In this document: positions 10,443 through 21,741 of the stretch, one piece after another
Position numbering within the stretch: the first letter of the stretch is position 1
How the letters are laid out: every line of letters begins with the position of its first letter
NCBI RefSeq assembly: GCF_042453785.1
Contig: NC_091670.1
Location: 3,681,501 to 3,745,500, forward strand
Length of the DNA stretch: 64,000 nucleotides
Origin: Malus domestica
Lineage: Eukaryota; Streptophyta; Magnoliopsida; Rosales; Rosaceae
Reading direction: 5' to 3'
Notes under the pieces: model-generated
Databases searched by the model: none
Told to the model about the DNA's origin: nothing
Seen by the model: only the letters and a program-made list of their open reading frames with translations
Made by a program: the position numbers and the translations under genes

Positions 10443-13400
10443 ATGATCACGTCGAATCCTTATGAAAAAAAAAGGGCGTCACCCGTAAGTGGCGCGCTGT
10501 GTGGCCTGAGCACAGTGATAAGTGAGCAAGGGTCGATGTATCTCCATCGGCACCCGGATGCAGTGTTAAATGAGCAAGGGGGCTATAGAAACTTCTTTTC
10601 GAACGACTCCACTCAAAGTTGTTTGGGAGCATATGCTCCTATCAACTTTACACGGGACACACAAAAGAAGTACTTTGATCCTATTAGACGGGGAAGGGTG
10701 AAGAAGTTAGGACAGAAGGGTAGAGTTCAAGAGAGCAAAATGCGTTTAGGAACGTGGAATATAGGAACCTTGACGGGAAAATCTATGGAAGTAGTAGAAG
10801 TTATGGTGAGGAGAAGGATAAATATTATGTGCCTACAAGAAACTAAGTGGGTTGGTCGTAAGGCAAAGGATCTAGAAAACTCAGGGTTTAAACTATGGTA
10901 TTCGGGCACAAATAGAACGAGAAACGGTGTTGGCATCATCGTGGACAAGACCTTGACACAAGATGTTGTAGATGTCAAGAGGGTAGGAGATAGAATCATG
11001 GCAATCAAGATTGTAATAGGACAAGAACTTATCAATGTGATTAGTGCGTACGCACCTCAAGTAGGGTTGGATACGAGTTCGAAGGAGAAATTTTGGGAAG
11101 ACCTTGGAGACTTGGTGCAAGGAATTGCTCAGACAGAGAAGTTATTTATAGGAGGAGATTTAAATGGACACGTGGGCAGGGAGACAGGCAACTATGGAGG
11201 TTTTCATGGTGGCCATGGTTTTGGGGAGAGAAACGAGGATGGGGAAGCTATCTTGGATTTTGCAATGGCATATGATCTCTTCTTAGCCAACACCTTCTTT
11301 AAGAAGAGAGAAGAACATGTGATCACCTACAAGAGTGGGTCGTCAAAAACACAAATAGATTTTCTTCTAATGAGGAAAGGGGATCGTATAACTTGTAAGG
11401 ATTGCAAAGTTATACCAGGAGAGAGCGTGGCTAATCAACATCGCTTGTTGGTGATGGATGTACATATCAAAAGAGTGAGAAAAAAGAACAAGACTTGGAA
11501 GTGCCCAAGGACTAGATGGTGGAATCTAAAAGAAGAAAAACAAGCCATTTTCAAAGAGAAAGTAATCACCCAGTGTGTGTGGGATAGAGAGGGGGAAGCT
11601 AACCAAATGTGGGATTCCATGGCTAGTTGTATCCGAAAAGTAGCAAAAGAGGTATTAGGAGAGTCCAAGGGCTTTGCCCCACACCAAAAGGAATCTTGGT
11701 GGTGGAATGAGGAGGTACAAGCAAAGGTGAAGGCTAAGAAGGAATGTTGTAAAGCCTTATACAAGGATAGGACCGATGAAAATGGTGAAAGGTATAGAAA
11801 AGCGAAGCAAGAGGCGAAGAAAGCTGTGAGAGAAGCTAAGTTAGCGGCTTATGACGATATGTATAAGCGACTAGATACCAAAGAAGGAGAGTTGGATATC
11901 TATAAACTAGCTAGAGCAAGGGACAAGAAGACAAGGGACCTAAACCAAGTGAGGTGCATCAAGGATGAGGATGGAAAGGTTCTTGCTACAGAGAACGCGG
12001 TTAAAGACAGATGGAAAGGTTATTTTCATAATCTTTTCAATGAAGGACATGAAAGGAGTGCTTCTTTAGGGGAGTTGAGTAACTCAGAAGAGTGTAGAAA
12101 CTACTCTTTTTATCGTAGAATCCGGAAGGAAGAAGTGGGTGTAGCTTTGAAGAAGATGAAGCATAGAAAAGCAGTAGGCCCAGACGATATACCAATCGAA
12201 GTGTGGAAAGTTTTGGGAGAGACAGGTATAACATGGCTCACTAACCTTTTCAATAGGATTTTGAAAACGAAGAAGATGCCAAATGAGTGGCGAATGAGCA
12301 CTTTGGTGCCTATCTACAAGAATAAGGGCGATGTACAAAATTGCATGAACTATAGGGGTATTAAGCTAATGAGTCATACAATGAAGCTCTGGGAGAGAGT
12401 CATTGAGCATAGATTGAGGCAAGAGACACGGGTTTCGGACAACCAATTCGGGTTCATGCCAGGGCGCTCAACCATGGAGGCAATCTATCTCTTACGAAGA
12501 TTGATGGAAAGATATAGAGATGGGAAAAAGGATTTACACATGGTCTTTATAGATTTGGAAAAAGCGTATGATAGGGTCCCAAGAGACATTCTTTGGAGGA
12601 TTTTAGAGAAGAAAGGAGTACGAGTAGCATATATCCAAGCTATACAGGATATGTATGAAGGAGCAAAGACTGCCGTAAGAACTCATGAAGGACAAACCGA
12701 AAGCTTTCCCATAACTGTAGGATTACATCAAGGCTCATCCTTAAGTCCTTACCTTTTTGCGTTGGTAATGGATGAGTTAACAGGACATATTCAAGGTGAT
12801 ATTCCTTGGTGTATGCTTTTCGCAGACGATATAGTGTTGATAGATGAAACTCAGGAAGGGGTAAATGCAAAGCTTAACCTTTGGAGAGAAGTGTTGGAAT
12901 CTAAAGGTCTTCGCCTAAGCCGATCAAAGACAGAATATATGGAGTGCAAGTTCAGTGCAAATGGAGGCCAAAACGAGTTAGGGGTGAAGATCGGAGATCA
13001 AGAAATACCAAAGAGCGACCGTTTTCGTTACCTAGGATCTATCTTGCAAAAGAACGGAGAATTAGATGGAGATCTCAACCATAGAATACAAGCTGGATGG
13101 ATGAAGTGGAAGAGTGCATCCAGCGTGTTGTGTGACCGCCGTATGCCACTGAAGCTCAAGGGAAAATTTTATAGGACGGCAATAAGGCCGGCGATGCTGT
13201 ATGGCACAGAATGTTGGGCGGTGAAGCATCAACACGTACACAAAATGGGTGTAGCGGAGATGAGGATGCTTCGTTGGATGTGTGGGCACACGAGAAAGGA
13301 TAAGATTAGGAATGAGGATATCCGGGGTAAAGTAGGAGTAGCCGAAATTGAAGGAAATATGAGAGAAAATCGGTTACGGTGGTTTGGACATGTGCAAAGA

Positions 13401-13595
13401 AGGCATATTGACGCTCCGATTAGAAGATGCGACTATGGGACAGAGGTTCAGGGCCGAAGGGGCAGAGGAAGACCTAGGAAAACTTTGGAAGAGACCCTAA
13501 GAAAAGACTTAGAGTACTTGGATCTAACGGAGGACATGACACAGGACAGAACACAATGGCGTTCTAAGATTCATATAGCCGATCCCACTCAGTGA
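10443..13595 (+). CDS. RTE LINE protein: AP endonuclease and reverse transcriptase
   Basis: This single open frame encodes the retrotransposition enzyme of an RTE-clade non-LTR element. It nicks the target and copies its RNA onto it. The endonuclease runs from about 10740 ([44 protein letters not shown]: all expected catalytic Asn, Glu, Asp and His motifs are visible). The reverse transcriptase lies at about 12160-12960 with [19 protein letters not shown] (12546-12581) and the catalytic FADD near 12820. The C-terminus has the [10 protein letters not shown] motif usual in this clade. There is no RNase H, as expected. The frame is open upstream to 10377 but begins there with TTG; the first ATG is at 10443 and another possible start is at 10740. 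There is no stop or frameshift, so the source was probably active not long ago. It ends with TGA at 13593-13595. Confidence 0.93.
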   Translation: MITSNPYEKKRASPVSGALCGLSTVISEQGSMYLHRHPDAVLNEQGGYRNFFSNDSTQSCLGAYAPINFTRDTQKKYFDPIRRGRVKKLGQKGRVQESKMRLGTWNIGTLTGKSMEVVEVMVRRRINIMCLQETKWVGRKAKDLENSGFKLWYSGTNRTRNGVGIIVDKTLTQDVVDVKRVGDRIMAIKIVIGQELINVISAYAPQVGLDTSSKEKFWEDLGDLVQGIAQTEKLFIGGDLNGHVGRETGNYGGFHGGHGFGERNEDGEAILDFAMAYDLFLANTFFKKREEHVITYKSGSSKTQIDFLLMRKGDRITCKDCKVIPGESVANQHRLLVMDVHIKRVRKKNKTWKCPRTRWWNLKEEKQAIFKEKVITQCVWDREGEANQMWDSMASCIRKVAKEVLGESKGFAPHQKESWWWNEEVQAKVKAKKECCKALYKDRTDENGERYRKAKQEAKKAVREAKLAAYDDMYKRLDTKEGELDIYKLARARDKKTRDLNQVRCIKDEDGKVLATENAVKDRWKGYFHNLFNEGHERSASLGELSNSEECRNYSFYRRIRKEEVGVALKKMKHRKAVGPDDIPIEVWKVLGETGITWLTNLFNRILKTKKMPNEWRMSTLVPIYKNKGDVQNCMNYRGIKLMSHTMKLWERVIEHRLRQETRVSDNQFGFMPGRSTMEAIYLLRRLMERYRDGKKDLHMVFIDLEKAYDRVPRDILWRILEKKGVRVAYIQAIQDMYEGAKTAVRTHEGQTESFPITVGLHQGSSLSPYLFALVMDELTGHIQGDIPWCMLFADDIVLIDETQEGVNAKLNLWREVLESKGLRLSRSKTEYMECKFSANGGQNELGVKIGDQEIPKSDRFRYLGSILQKNGELDGDLNHRIQAGWMKWKSASSVLCDRRMPLKLKGKFYRTAIRPAMLYGTECWAVKHQHVHKMGVAEMRMLRWMCGHTRKDKIRNEDIRGKVGVAEIEGNMRENRLRWFGHVQRRHIDAPIRRCDYGTEVQGRRGRGRPRKTLEETLRKDLEYLDLTEDMTQDRTQWRSKIHIADPTQ

Positions 13596-13854
13596 CTTGG
13601 ATTTTCCAAGTCTCCAACCAAGAAGTTTTCCTCACTCGGGAAATTAAGGGAACACTACCTCAACCTATATGCTCCACTCACAAAGCTTCAACATACAAGC
13701 TTCAACAAAAGAAAATTCAAAGAACTTAGCGAAGAAGGCTTTGGTGTATTTAACACAATACGTTGAAATGAAGGAAAGCTTATTTATTGATATCCCCGAT
13801 AAGTTACAAATATGTACATATACTTGAGTCAAATAAACAAACAAGAGGGAGCCT

Positions 13855-14529
13855 TCACAAAGGTTGCTTAGGAGAAGTCTCAGCAGGCGGTAGAGCCCCA
13901 GAAAGAGAAGGCACCGGAGGAGGATCATTCGGAGCCTCAGTACTGGACAAAACCCTTGAAGGAGGAGGCATCAGAGGTTGATCATTTGGAGCTTCATTAC
14001 GCGGTACAGCCCCAGAAGACGAAGGCAATAAATGCCTTTGGAACAAACCCACAAATCTCTGATGATCAAGTAAAACCTGACCATCAGATTCCTTCATCTG
14101 GTCAAGCTTCCTCTTCATGTTTGTAGCATAGTCATGTGCGAGCCGGTGCAACTGTTTATTTTCATGCTTGAGCCCTCTAATCTCCTGTTTGAGACTCATC
14201 ACTTCAGCCGCCAATGATTCAACTTGGCGGGTTCGAGCAAATAGGCGTTGGGCCATATTAGACACAGAACCTGCACACTGAACACTGAGAGCCAGAGAAT
14301 CCTTAACAGCCAACTCATCAGACCGTTTGGAAAGTAGTCTGTTATCTTTGGGAGTGAGAAGGTTCCTGGCCACTACCGCAGCGGCCATATCATTCTTCAT
14401 CACGGAATCCCCAACGGTAAGAGGACCAGTAGGGGAGACGAAGGATGGGCGCCATATGTTGTCTGGAGAAGGCGGGGCTGCCTCTTCAACAAGGTTCAAG
14501 TCAAAACGACGGTCGGAGGGGCCAGACAT
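13855..14529 (-). CDS. Antisense ORF of the Tat-like fragment, coiled-coil protein
   Basis: A 224-residue frame begins at the ATG at 14529 (MSGPSDRRFDLNLVEEAAPP) and ends with TGA at 13855-13857. The N-terminal part is acidic and Pro-rich. The middle (about residues 100-150) has heptad-like Leu spacing (EVMSLKQEIRGLKHENKQL) and is probably a coiled coil. The C-terminal third repeats APNDQP/APNDPP-like Pro-rich blocks. No enzyme motif is seen and the function is unknown. It reads against the direction of the LTR-like fragment to its right, like the antisense ORFs described for Tat elements. The frame is intact. Confidence 0.65.
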   Translation of the reverse strand: MSGPSDRRFDLNLVEEAAPPSPDNIWRPSFVSPTGPLTVGDSVMKNDMAAAVVARNLLTPKDNRLLSKRSDELAVKDSLALSVQCAGSVSNMAQRLFARTRQVESLAAEVMSLKQEIRGLKHENKQLHRLAHDYATNMKRKLDQMKESDGQVLLDHQRFVGLFQRHLLPSSSGAVPRNEAPNDQPLMPPPSRVLSSTEAPNDPPPVPSLSGALPPAETSPKQPL

Positions 14530-14690
14530 TTTCAAAGGTGTTGAAGAGAGAAGAGGTCGGACAAATCAAGATCTTAGAAGTGCAAGAATGGAGCTTCTAC
14601 TGGTGGATATTCAAGTGTGCTTTGGAACTTAATGTCAGCCCCTATAAAAATCTGCACTCGACGAAGCTTCAGAAATCGAAGAGGCGCCTG

Positions 14691-14905
14691 CTCAGAAATC
14701 GAAGAGGCGTTTGCTTTCTCAAAAGCTGGGCTGCTCAGAGACCACGAGGGTCGATCTCAGAAATCGAAAAGGCGTTTGCTTTCTCAAAAGCTGGGCTTCT
14801 CAAAGACCACGAAGGCCGATCTCAAAAATCGAAGAGGCTTGCTTTCTCAAAAGCTGGGATGCTCAGAGACCACGAGGGCCGATCTCAGAAATCGAAGAGG
14901 CACCT
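14691..14905 (+). repeat. 65-bp tandem array in the Tat-like fragment
   Basis: Units starting CTCAGAAATCGAA recur at 14691, 14756, 14821 and 14884 (spacing 65, 65, 63). They include TTTGCTTTCTCAAAAGCTGGG. The overlapping open frames in three phases are products of this repeat. Confidence 0.85.
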
Positions 14906-15223
14906 ACTTTTCCAGCCTTGTCAGCACCTGTCACACGCACACTCAGCTTTGCGGAAATTATGGGCATTTTGTCGAAGATTTCTGACGAAGTAGAAAGCAC
15001 ATGAATCGTATTGTTCAATCACCCACTTCCCACACGCAACAGTAGCTCAAGGGTACCACAGATAACTTTGCCAAAGTTCTCTGACAAAGTTGAGACACGT
15101 GAAGCTTGCAGCTCTCACTACATCGCTCTGACCAAGAAGGGTAAAAGAATTGCAAAGAAACAACACTAACAAAGTTTAAACACATAAATTTTGAAGGTCT
15201 AGCTACCATATTATTACCCACAA

Positions 15224-16020
15224 GGGTAAAGGAACAGTACCACTGCTGGATAATTGGAAAGTCCCGGTGTGTCAACCTCTGTGCTTCGTGGCAAGGTAGA
15301 CTAGCAAACATGCCCAACCTGTACTCACATTCGAGAAAACACTCCCAACAAGATTGCTTGCTCCAAAATCGAAGAGGCACCGCCCTCCGAATCTCGAGAG
15401 CCAGACTCCCAACATGATTACTTTCTCAAAATCGAAGAGAGGGTAAAGGAACAGTACCACTGCTGGATAATTGGAAAGTCCCTGTGTGTCAACCTTTGTG
15501 CTTCGTGGCAAGGTAGACTAGCAAACATGCCCAACCTTTACTCACATTCGAGAAAACACTCCCAACAAGATTGCTTGCTCCAAAATCGAAGAGGCACCGC
15601 CCTCCGAATCTCGAGAGCCAGACTCCCAACATGATTACTTTCTCAAAAATCGAAGAGAGGGTAAAGGAACAGTACCACTGCTGGATAATTGGAAAGTCCC
15701 TGTGTGTCAACCTCTGTGCTTCGTGGCAAGGTAGACTAGCAAACACGTCCAACCTTTACTCACATTCGAGAAAACACTCCCAACAAGATTGCTTGCTCCA
15801 AAATCGAAGAGGCACCGCCCTCCGAATCTCGAGAGCCAGACTCCCAACATGATTACTTTCTCAAAAATCGAAGAGACACCGCTCTCCGAATCTCGAGAGC
15901 CAGACCCCCAGCAGGATTGCTTTCTCAAAAATTGAAGAGGCATCGTTCTCCGAATCTCGAGAGCCAGATCCCCGACAGGATTGCTTGTTCGAAAATCGAA
16001 AAGGCACCACTTTCCCAACT
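15224..16020 (+). repeat. 218-bp tandem array with shorter sub-repeats
   Basis: Three units start GGGTAAAGGAACAGTACC at 15224, 15441 and 15659 (period 217-218) and run to about 15876. After that the part with ATCTCGAGAGCCAGA and TTTCTCAAAAATCGAAGAG repeats alone, at about 70 bp, to 16020. The units are nearly identical, which implies recent amplification. Confidence 0.88.
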
Positions 16021-17239
16021 TCAAGAGCTGGATCTCCTTGGATAAAGCTTGTCTGTAATCTTCACACGCAACATCAGCTTTCCAGATACCACATACCCCT
16101 TTTTCAAAGTGCTCTGACAGGGTTAAAACATGTGAAGCTGGCAGCTCCCACTACCGTGCTATAACCAAGCAGGGTAAAGGAATAGCATTATTACTTGATG
16201 TTAGGGAGACTCCTATATATGTCGACCTCCATCCCTAACGGACAGGCAGACCTGCAAAAATGCTCAACCATTTCTCTTATCTGAGAGGGCACTCCCAACG
16301 AAGCCTTTCGAAATATTCAGCTTTCTTTCCCCCCGATAATACCTCTGTAAACAAGCTATACTAGAGCAAGAATATCTCATATCATCAGGGTTAAAAGCAA
16401 GAGTATCCCATATCATGCTTTTTCCCTGTCTTTTCCTTTGGCCTTGTTCTTACCTGCAAGACAATGAGAAAGAGAGCAATCAGTCAGCACTTGGAATCAA
16501 GCTTCCAGCCAGGAACTGACTGCCTGGAACCCCTTACCTGATTACTTACCTGGCATTGCTCTCGAGTACTCATCTTCAACATCTTATGCTTCCAGGGAAG
16601 ATACCCCATCTGCCTGAGGAACAAATAGGGCAAGTGAGAAGGATACAAGGAAGCATGTGGAGACAAGCGTAACAGCACACGTGCCGATACATCCACTACT
16701 CTGTCAAAAGCAAAAGTATCTCATATCAGCAGGGTCGAACGTACTCTAGATTTGATGGACTTGTTTTGACCCTCAAATTCTTCAGTCGGCCTTATACTCT
16801 GGAGGAAACCAGAAAACCCTCCAGCCCAGTTCAAGAATAAGCCTGTGGAAAGTTACTTCTTCAAAAGCAAAAGTATCCCATATCATCTCTCCTCATTTTT
16901 CTTCTCTTTATCCTTCATGCTGCCTGCAAGATAGGGAGAATGTGAACAATCAGCCGGAGCTCTGATTGCTTACCTTGTCTGTCACCTCTTTCAGCAGATC
17001 CCCTAGCTCGGCGACTTGGGGGACTCCTACTACATGGTTTGTATCGCGCTTGACCAAGCATGAAACTACAAGTAAGCTTCAAGTGAAATTGATACATTAC
17101 CTTGTGCATCTCCACCAGTTACAGATACCACCCCTGGATGGAGGAAGAGTACTTCCAGAGAAGATGCCACATCTACCTATAAGACAGATAAGGCAAGTCA
17201 AGACGATACCACACTCCGGTACTTAGAAGTTTCGTGGCT

Positions 17240-17482
17240 ACGAGATCATTCTCCCACAATATTTCCTAATGTCATTTGTACTAAATCATTCACTTGTACT
17301 CACTAAAGGAGAGCTTGAACCTATGTACTTGTGTAAACCCTTCACAATTAATGAGAACTCCTCTATTCCGTGGACATAGCCAATCTGGGTGAACCACGTA
17401 CATCTTGTGTTTGCTTTCCTATCTCTATCCATTTATATACTTATCCACACTAATGACCGGAGCAATCTAGCGAAGATCACAA
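17240..17482 (+). mobile_element. LTR-like end of the Tat-like fragment
   Basis: The segment looks like the R/U5 part of a plant Gypsy LTR (TATGTACTTGTGTAAACCC, then AATGAGAACTCCTCTATTCC) and stops at AGATCAC, directly before RTE sequence. Only part of an LTR is present and no TG...CA ends can be set. Confidence 0.45.
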
Positions 17483-17484
17483 AA

Positions 17485-18092
17485 AGTGACCGTTTTCGCT
17501 ACCTAGGATCTATCTTGCAAGAGAACGGAGAATTAAATGGAAATCTCAACCATAGAATACAAGCTGGATGGATGAAGTGTAAGAGTGCATCCGGCGTGTT
17601 GTGTGACCGTCGTAGGCCACTGAAGTTCAAGGGAAAATTTTATAGGACGGCAATAAGGCCAGCGATGTTGTATGGCACAGAATGTTGGGCAGTGAAGCAT
17701 CAACGTACACAAAATGGGTGTAGCGGAGATGAGGATGCTTCGTGGGATGTATGGGCACACGAGAAAGGATAAGATTGGGAATGAGGTTATCTGAGGTAAA
17801 GTAGGAGTAGCCAAAATTGAAGGAAATATGAGAGAAAATCGGTTCCGGTGGTTTGGACATGTGCAAAGAAGGCCTACTGACGCTCCGGTTCGAAAGTGAC
17901 TACGGGACAGAGGTTCAGGGCCGAAGGGGTAGAGGAAGACCTAGGAAAACTTTGGAAGAGACCCTAAGAAAAGACTTGAGTACTTGGATCTAACGGAGGA
18001 CATGACACAAAACCGAGCGCAATGGCGTTCTAGGATTCATATAGCCGACCCCACTTAGTGGGAAAAGGCTTTGTTGTTGTTGTTGTTGTTGT
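17485..18092 (+). pseudogene. Second copy of the RTE 3' end with (TTG)n tail
   Basis: It matches the first RTE copy from 13014 onward, covering the C-terminal coding region, the short 3' UTR (CCCACTTAGTGGGAAAAGGC) and a (TTG)n tail. The frame is broken by small deletions, for example within CATCAACGTACAC compared with CATCAACACGTACAC, and by base changes. The 17-bp target duplication follows directly. Confidence 0.88.
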
Positions 18093-18539
18093 TGCTTATA
18101 TCTTGATACTGAGAAAAATTATATATGTTTTACAGCGAGGGGTTAGATATGTTGATAAATGAAATGGTTTTGTAAAACATTTGTTTTTGCCCACTCACGT
18201 TTTCTGTTTTGCGCCCCTCCAGGTTCTAAGTAAACTAGCTGTTGGTGGCTTGAGGACGTCGGCAGTTCTGACCTATCTAAATAATAGTAGGACTTTCTTG
18301 GTACTGTGTAACTAGTACTTGTCCTACTGGACTGCACCTAGACTTATTATGCTCTCATTAGGAGTATTTACTTTTGTAACTAACTCCTATCACTTCCTGT
18401 TTAGTAGTGCACTCTAGTAATTTGGTTTTTAATTATTCGTATAATTCCTATCATTATGGCTTCCGCACTGTGCACATGGCTACATCACTCTCACGTGACG
18501 GCCAGCATGCCTTGATCTTGGTCGGAGAGTGTCAGTACC

Positions 18540-19533
18540 TATTATTCTTTATTAATGTACCACTTTGTTATATGTGAAATGTACCAATTATTTTTGTAAA
18601 ATGTACCAATTCTTTTAACACTATGGATACATTTTGTTACATAGTTTTTATCCATTTATTCAATCAAAATGTTTGAATTACAAAGTCAAAGGACTTTGAT
18701 CAAACTTTGAATACCATTAAGGTTTTAGTCAAAGAATGTTAGGGACTAGGGACCGCATCCAAAGTATCCCTAATATTTTTCTCTACTTTTATTAGAAAGT
18801 CTCAAGTTTAACTTTTTTCTTGGCCTCCTGCATGGTTCTCGATTCTCCTCTACCCTTGACAAAGGTGCGGTGCGATGATTCACGGTGTTGCAAGATCGTT
18901 GTTTCGATCCTACTAGACATCCATGACATGGATCTGGTTAATCATAGTTTGTATGACCTCCTCTTATCTCTGCATGCAAGAGTTAACGTTAAGAAGTTAT
19001 CTTTCTAAATCATTCTTTCTGAGGGACATTAAGTTCCTGAATAACTCGATCGAGGAACTTTAATTTCCTTAAGATCCATCCAATCCTCCATAGTAGGAGC
19101 CTAGGAGGTAAATCCTGATTGACAGCCTACTCTTCCACAATAGGATTTGAGTTTGGAAGAGGGGCTCGGTTTTCTTCTTACTGTTGAGCAAAAGGTTGGA
19201 GCTTTGCCCTAGGTTGTTATTACGGCAAGTGCATTCCATATATAAGGACGTTTCTACGAGTTAGAAATAAATGGTTCTTCCGAAAAGTTCCAAGACTCAG
19301 AATTGAGAGACTACTATGAATATGAACAGGTTCTTAATAAAAACACTAATTTGTGTGGAACAAATTTTACACAAGTGTAGAAATACTCTTATGTACCCCT
19401 ACAACCAAGATAGTAAGACAAGTGAGACCTTGTCAGATTGATGGGTTGTGAGCCAAAGATCCTTTAATGCCTAAGTTAAATTTAATTGTAGGAAAATGAA
19501 CCATAAGCTATGAATTTCTGCCTAAAGAAACAA
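18540..19533. other. Intergenic, no gene recognised
   Basis: The first 100 bases have several ATGTACC motifs similar to those left of the solo LTR at 2.3-2.7 kb, as expected for one repeat split by that insertion. The rest, including a 62-aa frame at 18820-19008, shows nothing I recognise. Confidence 0.5.
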
Positions 19534-19538
19534 TTACC

Positions 19539-20936
19539 AGTTGAATACCAGAGTGCGCAACGAACAAGACTAATAAAATAAGAATAGTATTAAACAAACG
19601 AGAATGCTGAAACCACTACAAAACCCTAAAGGCTACATTGTGACTGACTTATTATTCTACAAGTTACAAAGCATCATATATATAGAGAACTAACCTAACC
19701 CTAATAAGCAAGAAAACGAAACCCTAATACTAATGGGCTAAACCCAAATTCAAACAATAAAATAATCATAAATTCCAACACCCCGCATCAAACTCATAGC
19801 GGTACACGTCATGAGTTTGCCAACAAGCAGATGTGGATACAAGCTCCGTTAGGCGGACAGGACAAGACAAGCTCTGTTAGGCGGACAGGACAAGACAAGC
19901 TCCGTTAGGCGGACAGGACAAGACAAGCTCCGTTAGGCAGACACGACAAGACAAGCTCCATTTTTTTTCTCCTTTTTTCTTTTTTTCTTTTGTCCTTTTT
20001 TTTCCTTTTATTTTCTTTGGATTTCTTTTCTCCTTCCCTTTTACCTTTCTTAAATCAAACTGGAAGTTTGTGGCGCATTGGTGTAGCAACTGTGCGAACA
20101 AACAACAACAAGATAGTGGTTCTAAGGCAGCGGGTATAGCAGCGGTGATGGACAGAGGTGTAGTAGTGGTGTGGTGGATCAGTCAGATCGGCAGGTCAGA
20201 TTGGGGTTACAGGCAGCAGTAGCGCGGGCTGGGATCTGGGTTGCAGGTTCCTTCAGTGCTGGTGCGGGTCGAGTGCGGGTTGATTATGAGGCATGGTATG
20301 ATGCGAAGATGCAAGTTGTTGCAGCAGCAGTGAATCATGCAGGTGATGGTGGGTTCGAGTCGCATGATGCAGCACAGCAGATGCAGGTTTGGCGGCGAAT
20401 TCAGATGGGGTAGGTGTAGCGAAGATGAACTTGATCCAAGTTGTGGTTCTCGGATCAAGGCCTCGTTAGCAGACAGGCAGCAGGTTGAAGGCTGGTTTGA
20501 CCGAGGTTCTTGATTCAGTGCACTGCAGTATACGAACTTCAGGCTTTCCTCACGATCATCTAATTCAATTTTTTTTTCATCTTTCTTTTCCTTGCAAACA
20601 ATCAATACCAACTAACAAATCTAAAACGAACGACGACAAAGGCAAACAAATTGATACCAACGAGAACGGATTGAACCCTAAAGATCGAACTTGCTCTGAT
20701 ACCAAGTTGAATATTAGATTGCGCAACGAACAAGACTAACAAAATAAGAATATTATTAAACAAACGAGAATGCTGAAACGTCTACAAAACCCTAAAGGCT
20801 ATATTGTGACTAACTTATTATTCTATGAGCTACAAATATAGAGAACTAACATAACCCTAATAAGCAAGAAAATGAAACCCTAATACTAATGGGCTAAGCC
20901 CAAATTCAAACAATAAAATAATCCTAAATTTCAACA
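19539..20936 (-). mobile_element. TRIM-like non-coding LTR retrotransposon
   Basis: Read on the minus strand, a 5' LTR (20936-20705) is followed directly by TGGTATCAGAGCAAG, the Met-tRNA primer site (20704-20690). Then come about 920 bp without a gene, a purine tract ending GATGCGGGG, and the 3' LTR (19780-19539). TTACC flanks both sides (19534-19538, 20937-20941). LTR lengths are 232 and 242 bp, differing by a roughly 10-bp indel and some 15 substitutions by eye. The LTRs begin TGTTG and end CAACT, so the ends are TG...CT. At 1.4 kb without protein it must be mobilised by other elements. Confidence 0.9.
19840..19960 (-). repeat. 28-bp minisatellite inside the TRIM-like element
   Basis: CAAGCTCCGTTAGGCGGACA recurs at 19840, 19868, 19896, 19924 and 19952, exactly 28 bp apart. 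A T/C-rich tract follows. Confidence 0.85.
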
Positions 20937-20941
20937 TTACC

Positions 20942-21707
20942 TTCACAGGAAAGCGGACATGTCTTGATGTAGAGTTTGGCTTGAGCTTAGGATGATTCAT
21001 TAGGGCACGTGTGCACTACCTAAGTGGTTGATTTGAACCCCAGGTTATCTCGCCCTTTTAGCCAACAACGGTTGACTATGAGAGGCGTGATGAGGGCACC
21101 AATCAAGAGTCATGTTTAAAGATCACTGTTAACATACATGTTCATGGACTATGGCCATGATTATATGAGGTCATTATCGCTTGAAGATCCATCTAGATCT
21201 TGCCTTGGGAGACCCTTTTGGGCTGATCTCATCTGCGGTCACTTCTTGGCTTGTCGAATCTTCGTTGACCCTCACTTGGAATGTTGATCCCATTAACTCT
21301 GCTAACGGAGGTGGTGCCTTAGTTTACATGAATCCATCACATGATGTATGGAGAGCAAGCTGGCCTGAGAGAGGTATCTCCTCTGTTTGGTGTGATTTAT
21401 GTGGAGATATTCCCTCTTGCATTTGATGTTGAACCCACGCGAAGATTAAGTGTTGGTGAAACTCGACAATTCTATTAACTAAAAGTATGCTTTAATACAT
21501 ATAGCGTCCCCTCTAGAGTTGATAAAATTTGATTACCACATTGATATAGCCAAAATAAAACATATATCTAGATCTGTCTCAAACAAAAAAATATGTAGTC
21601 CAAAGTTATGTTTCCCATACACTTTCAAAAAGAAAAACAAAGAAACGTCGTTTTTCATAGTGCCCTTTAGAAGGATATCAACCCTATGACCCTATCTATT
21701 CACGTTG

Positions 21708-21741
<34 letters not shown>

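Larger units (their letters stand above)
13596..17484 (+). mobile_element. Gypsy (probably Tat-like) fragment inside the RTE insertion
   Basis: No gag or pol is present. The fragment has, in order: an antisense ORF (14529-13855), a 65-bp tandem array, a 218-bp tandem array, and at the right end a sequence with the look of an LTR R/U5 region (about 17240-17482: AATGAGAACTCCTCTATTCC, ending AGCAATCTAGCGAAGATCAC). An antisense ORF and satellite-like repeats between pol and the 3' LTR are known for the Tat lineage. Assignment is by this layout and by recalled similarity, not by a pol match. No target duplication could be found at its own borders; both junctions share only AGTG or AGTGAC. Confidence 0.6.
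10350..18092 (+). mobile_element. RTE-clade LINE insertion, composite
   Basis: The 17-bp direct repeat TGCTTATATCTTGATAC stands at 10333-10349 and again at 18093-18109. Everything between therefore behaves as one target-primed insertion. Its 5' part is an RTE LINE with a long open frame. Its 3' end is a second RTE 3' terminus with a (TTG)n tail at about 18069-18092, typical of plant RTE elements. Between them lies a Gypsy/Tat-like fragment (about 13596-17484). The first RTE copy stops near CCCACTCAGTG at 13586-13592, where the second continues with GGGAAAAGGC and the TTG tail. Confidence 0.85.
2686..18534 (+). mobile_element. Probable solo LTR (family A), split by nested insertions
   Basis: The element begins TGTCACAGCCCGTCCCGG and ends GGTCGGAGAGTGTCA. 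It is flanked by GTACC on both sides (2681-2685 and 18535-18539). TG...CA ends plus a 5-bp duplication are the mark of an LTR retrotransposon. Its own sequence is only 2686-2884, 8643-10349 and 18110-18534, about 2.3 kb, without coding capacity, so a solo LTR or a non-autonomous element fits best. Related copies lie in reverse orientation at 48752-52014 and 59557-60197, with the same start motif, an internal array of GTACAGACC/TTCCGACT-like units and the same end region (CCCCTCCAGGTT). The family name is unknown to me. Confidence 0.75.

Noticed and set aside
14445..15004. Three overlapping plus frames (97-182 aa) in the 65-bp array
   Set aside because: They translate tandem repeats in three phases and have no motif.
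2686..18534. A DNA transposon with TIRs instead of a solo LTR
   Set aside because: The inverted match is short and imperfect, and TG...CA with a 5-bp duplication fits an LTR better; kept as an alternative only.
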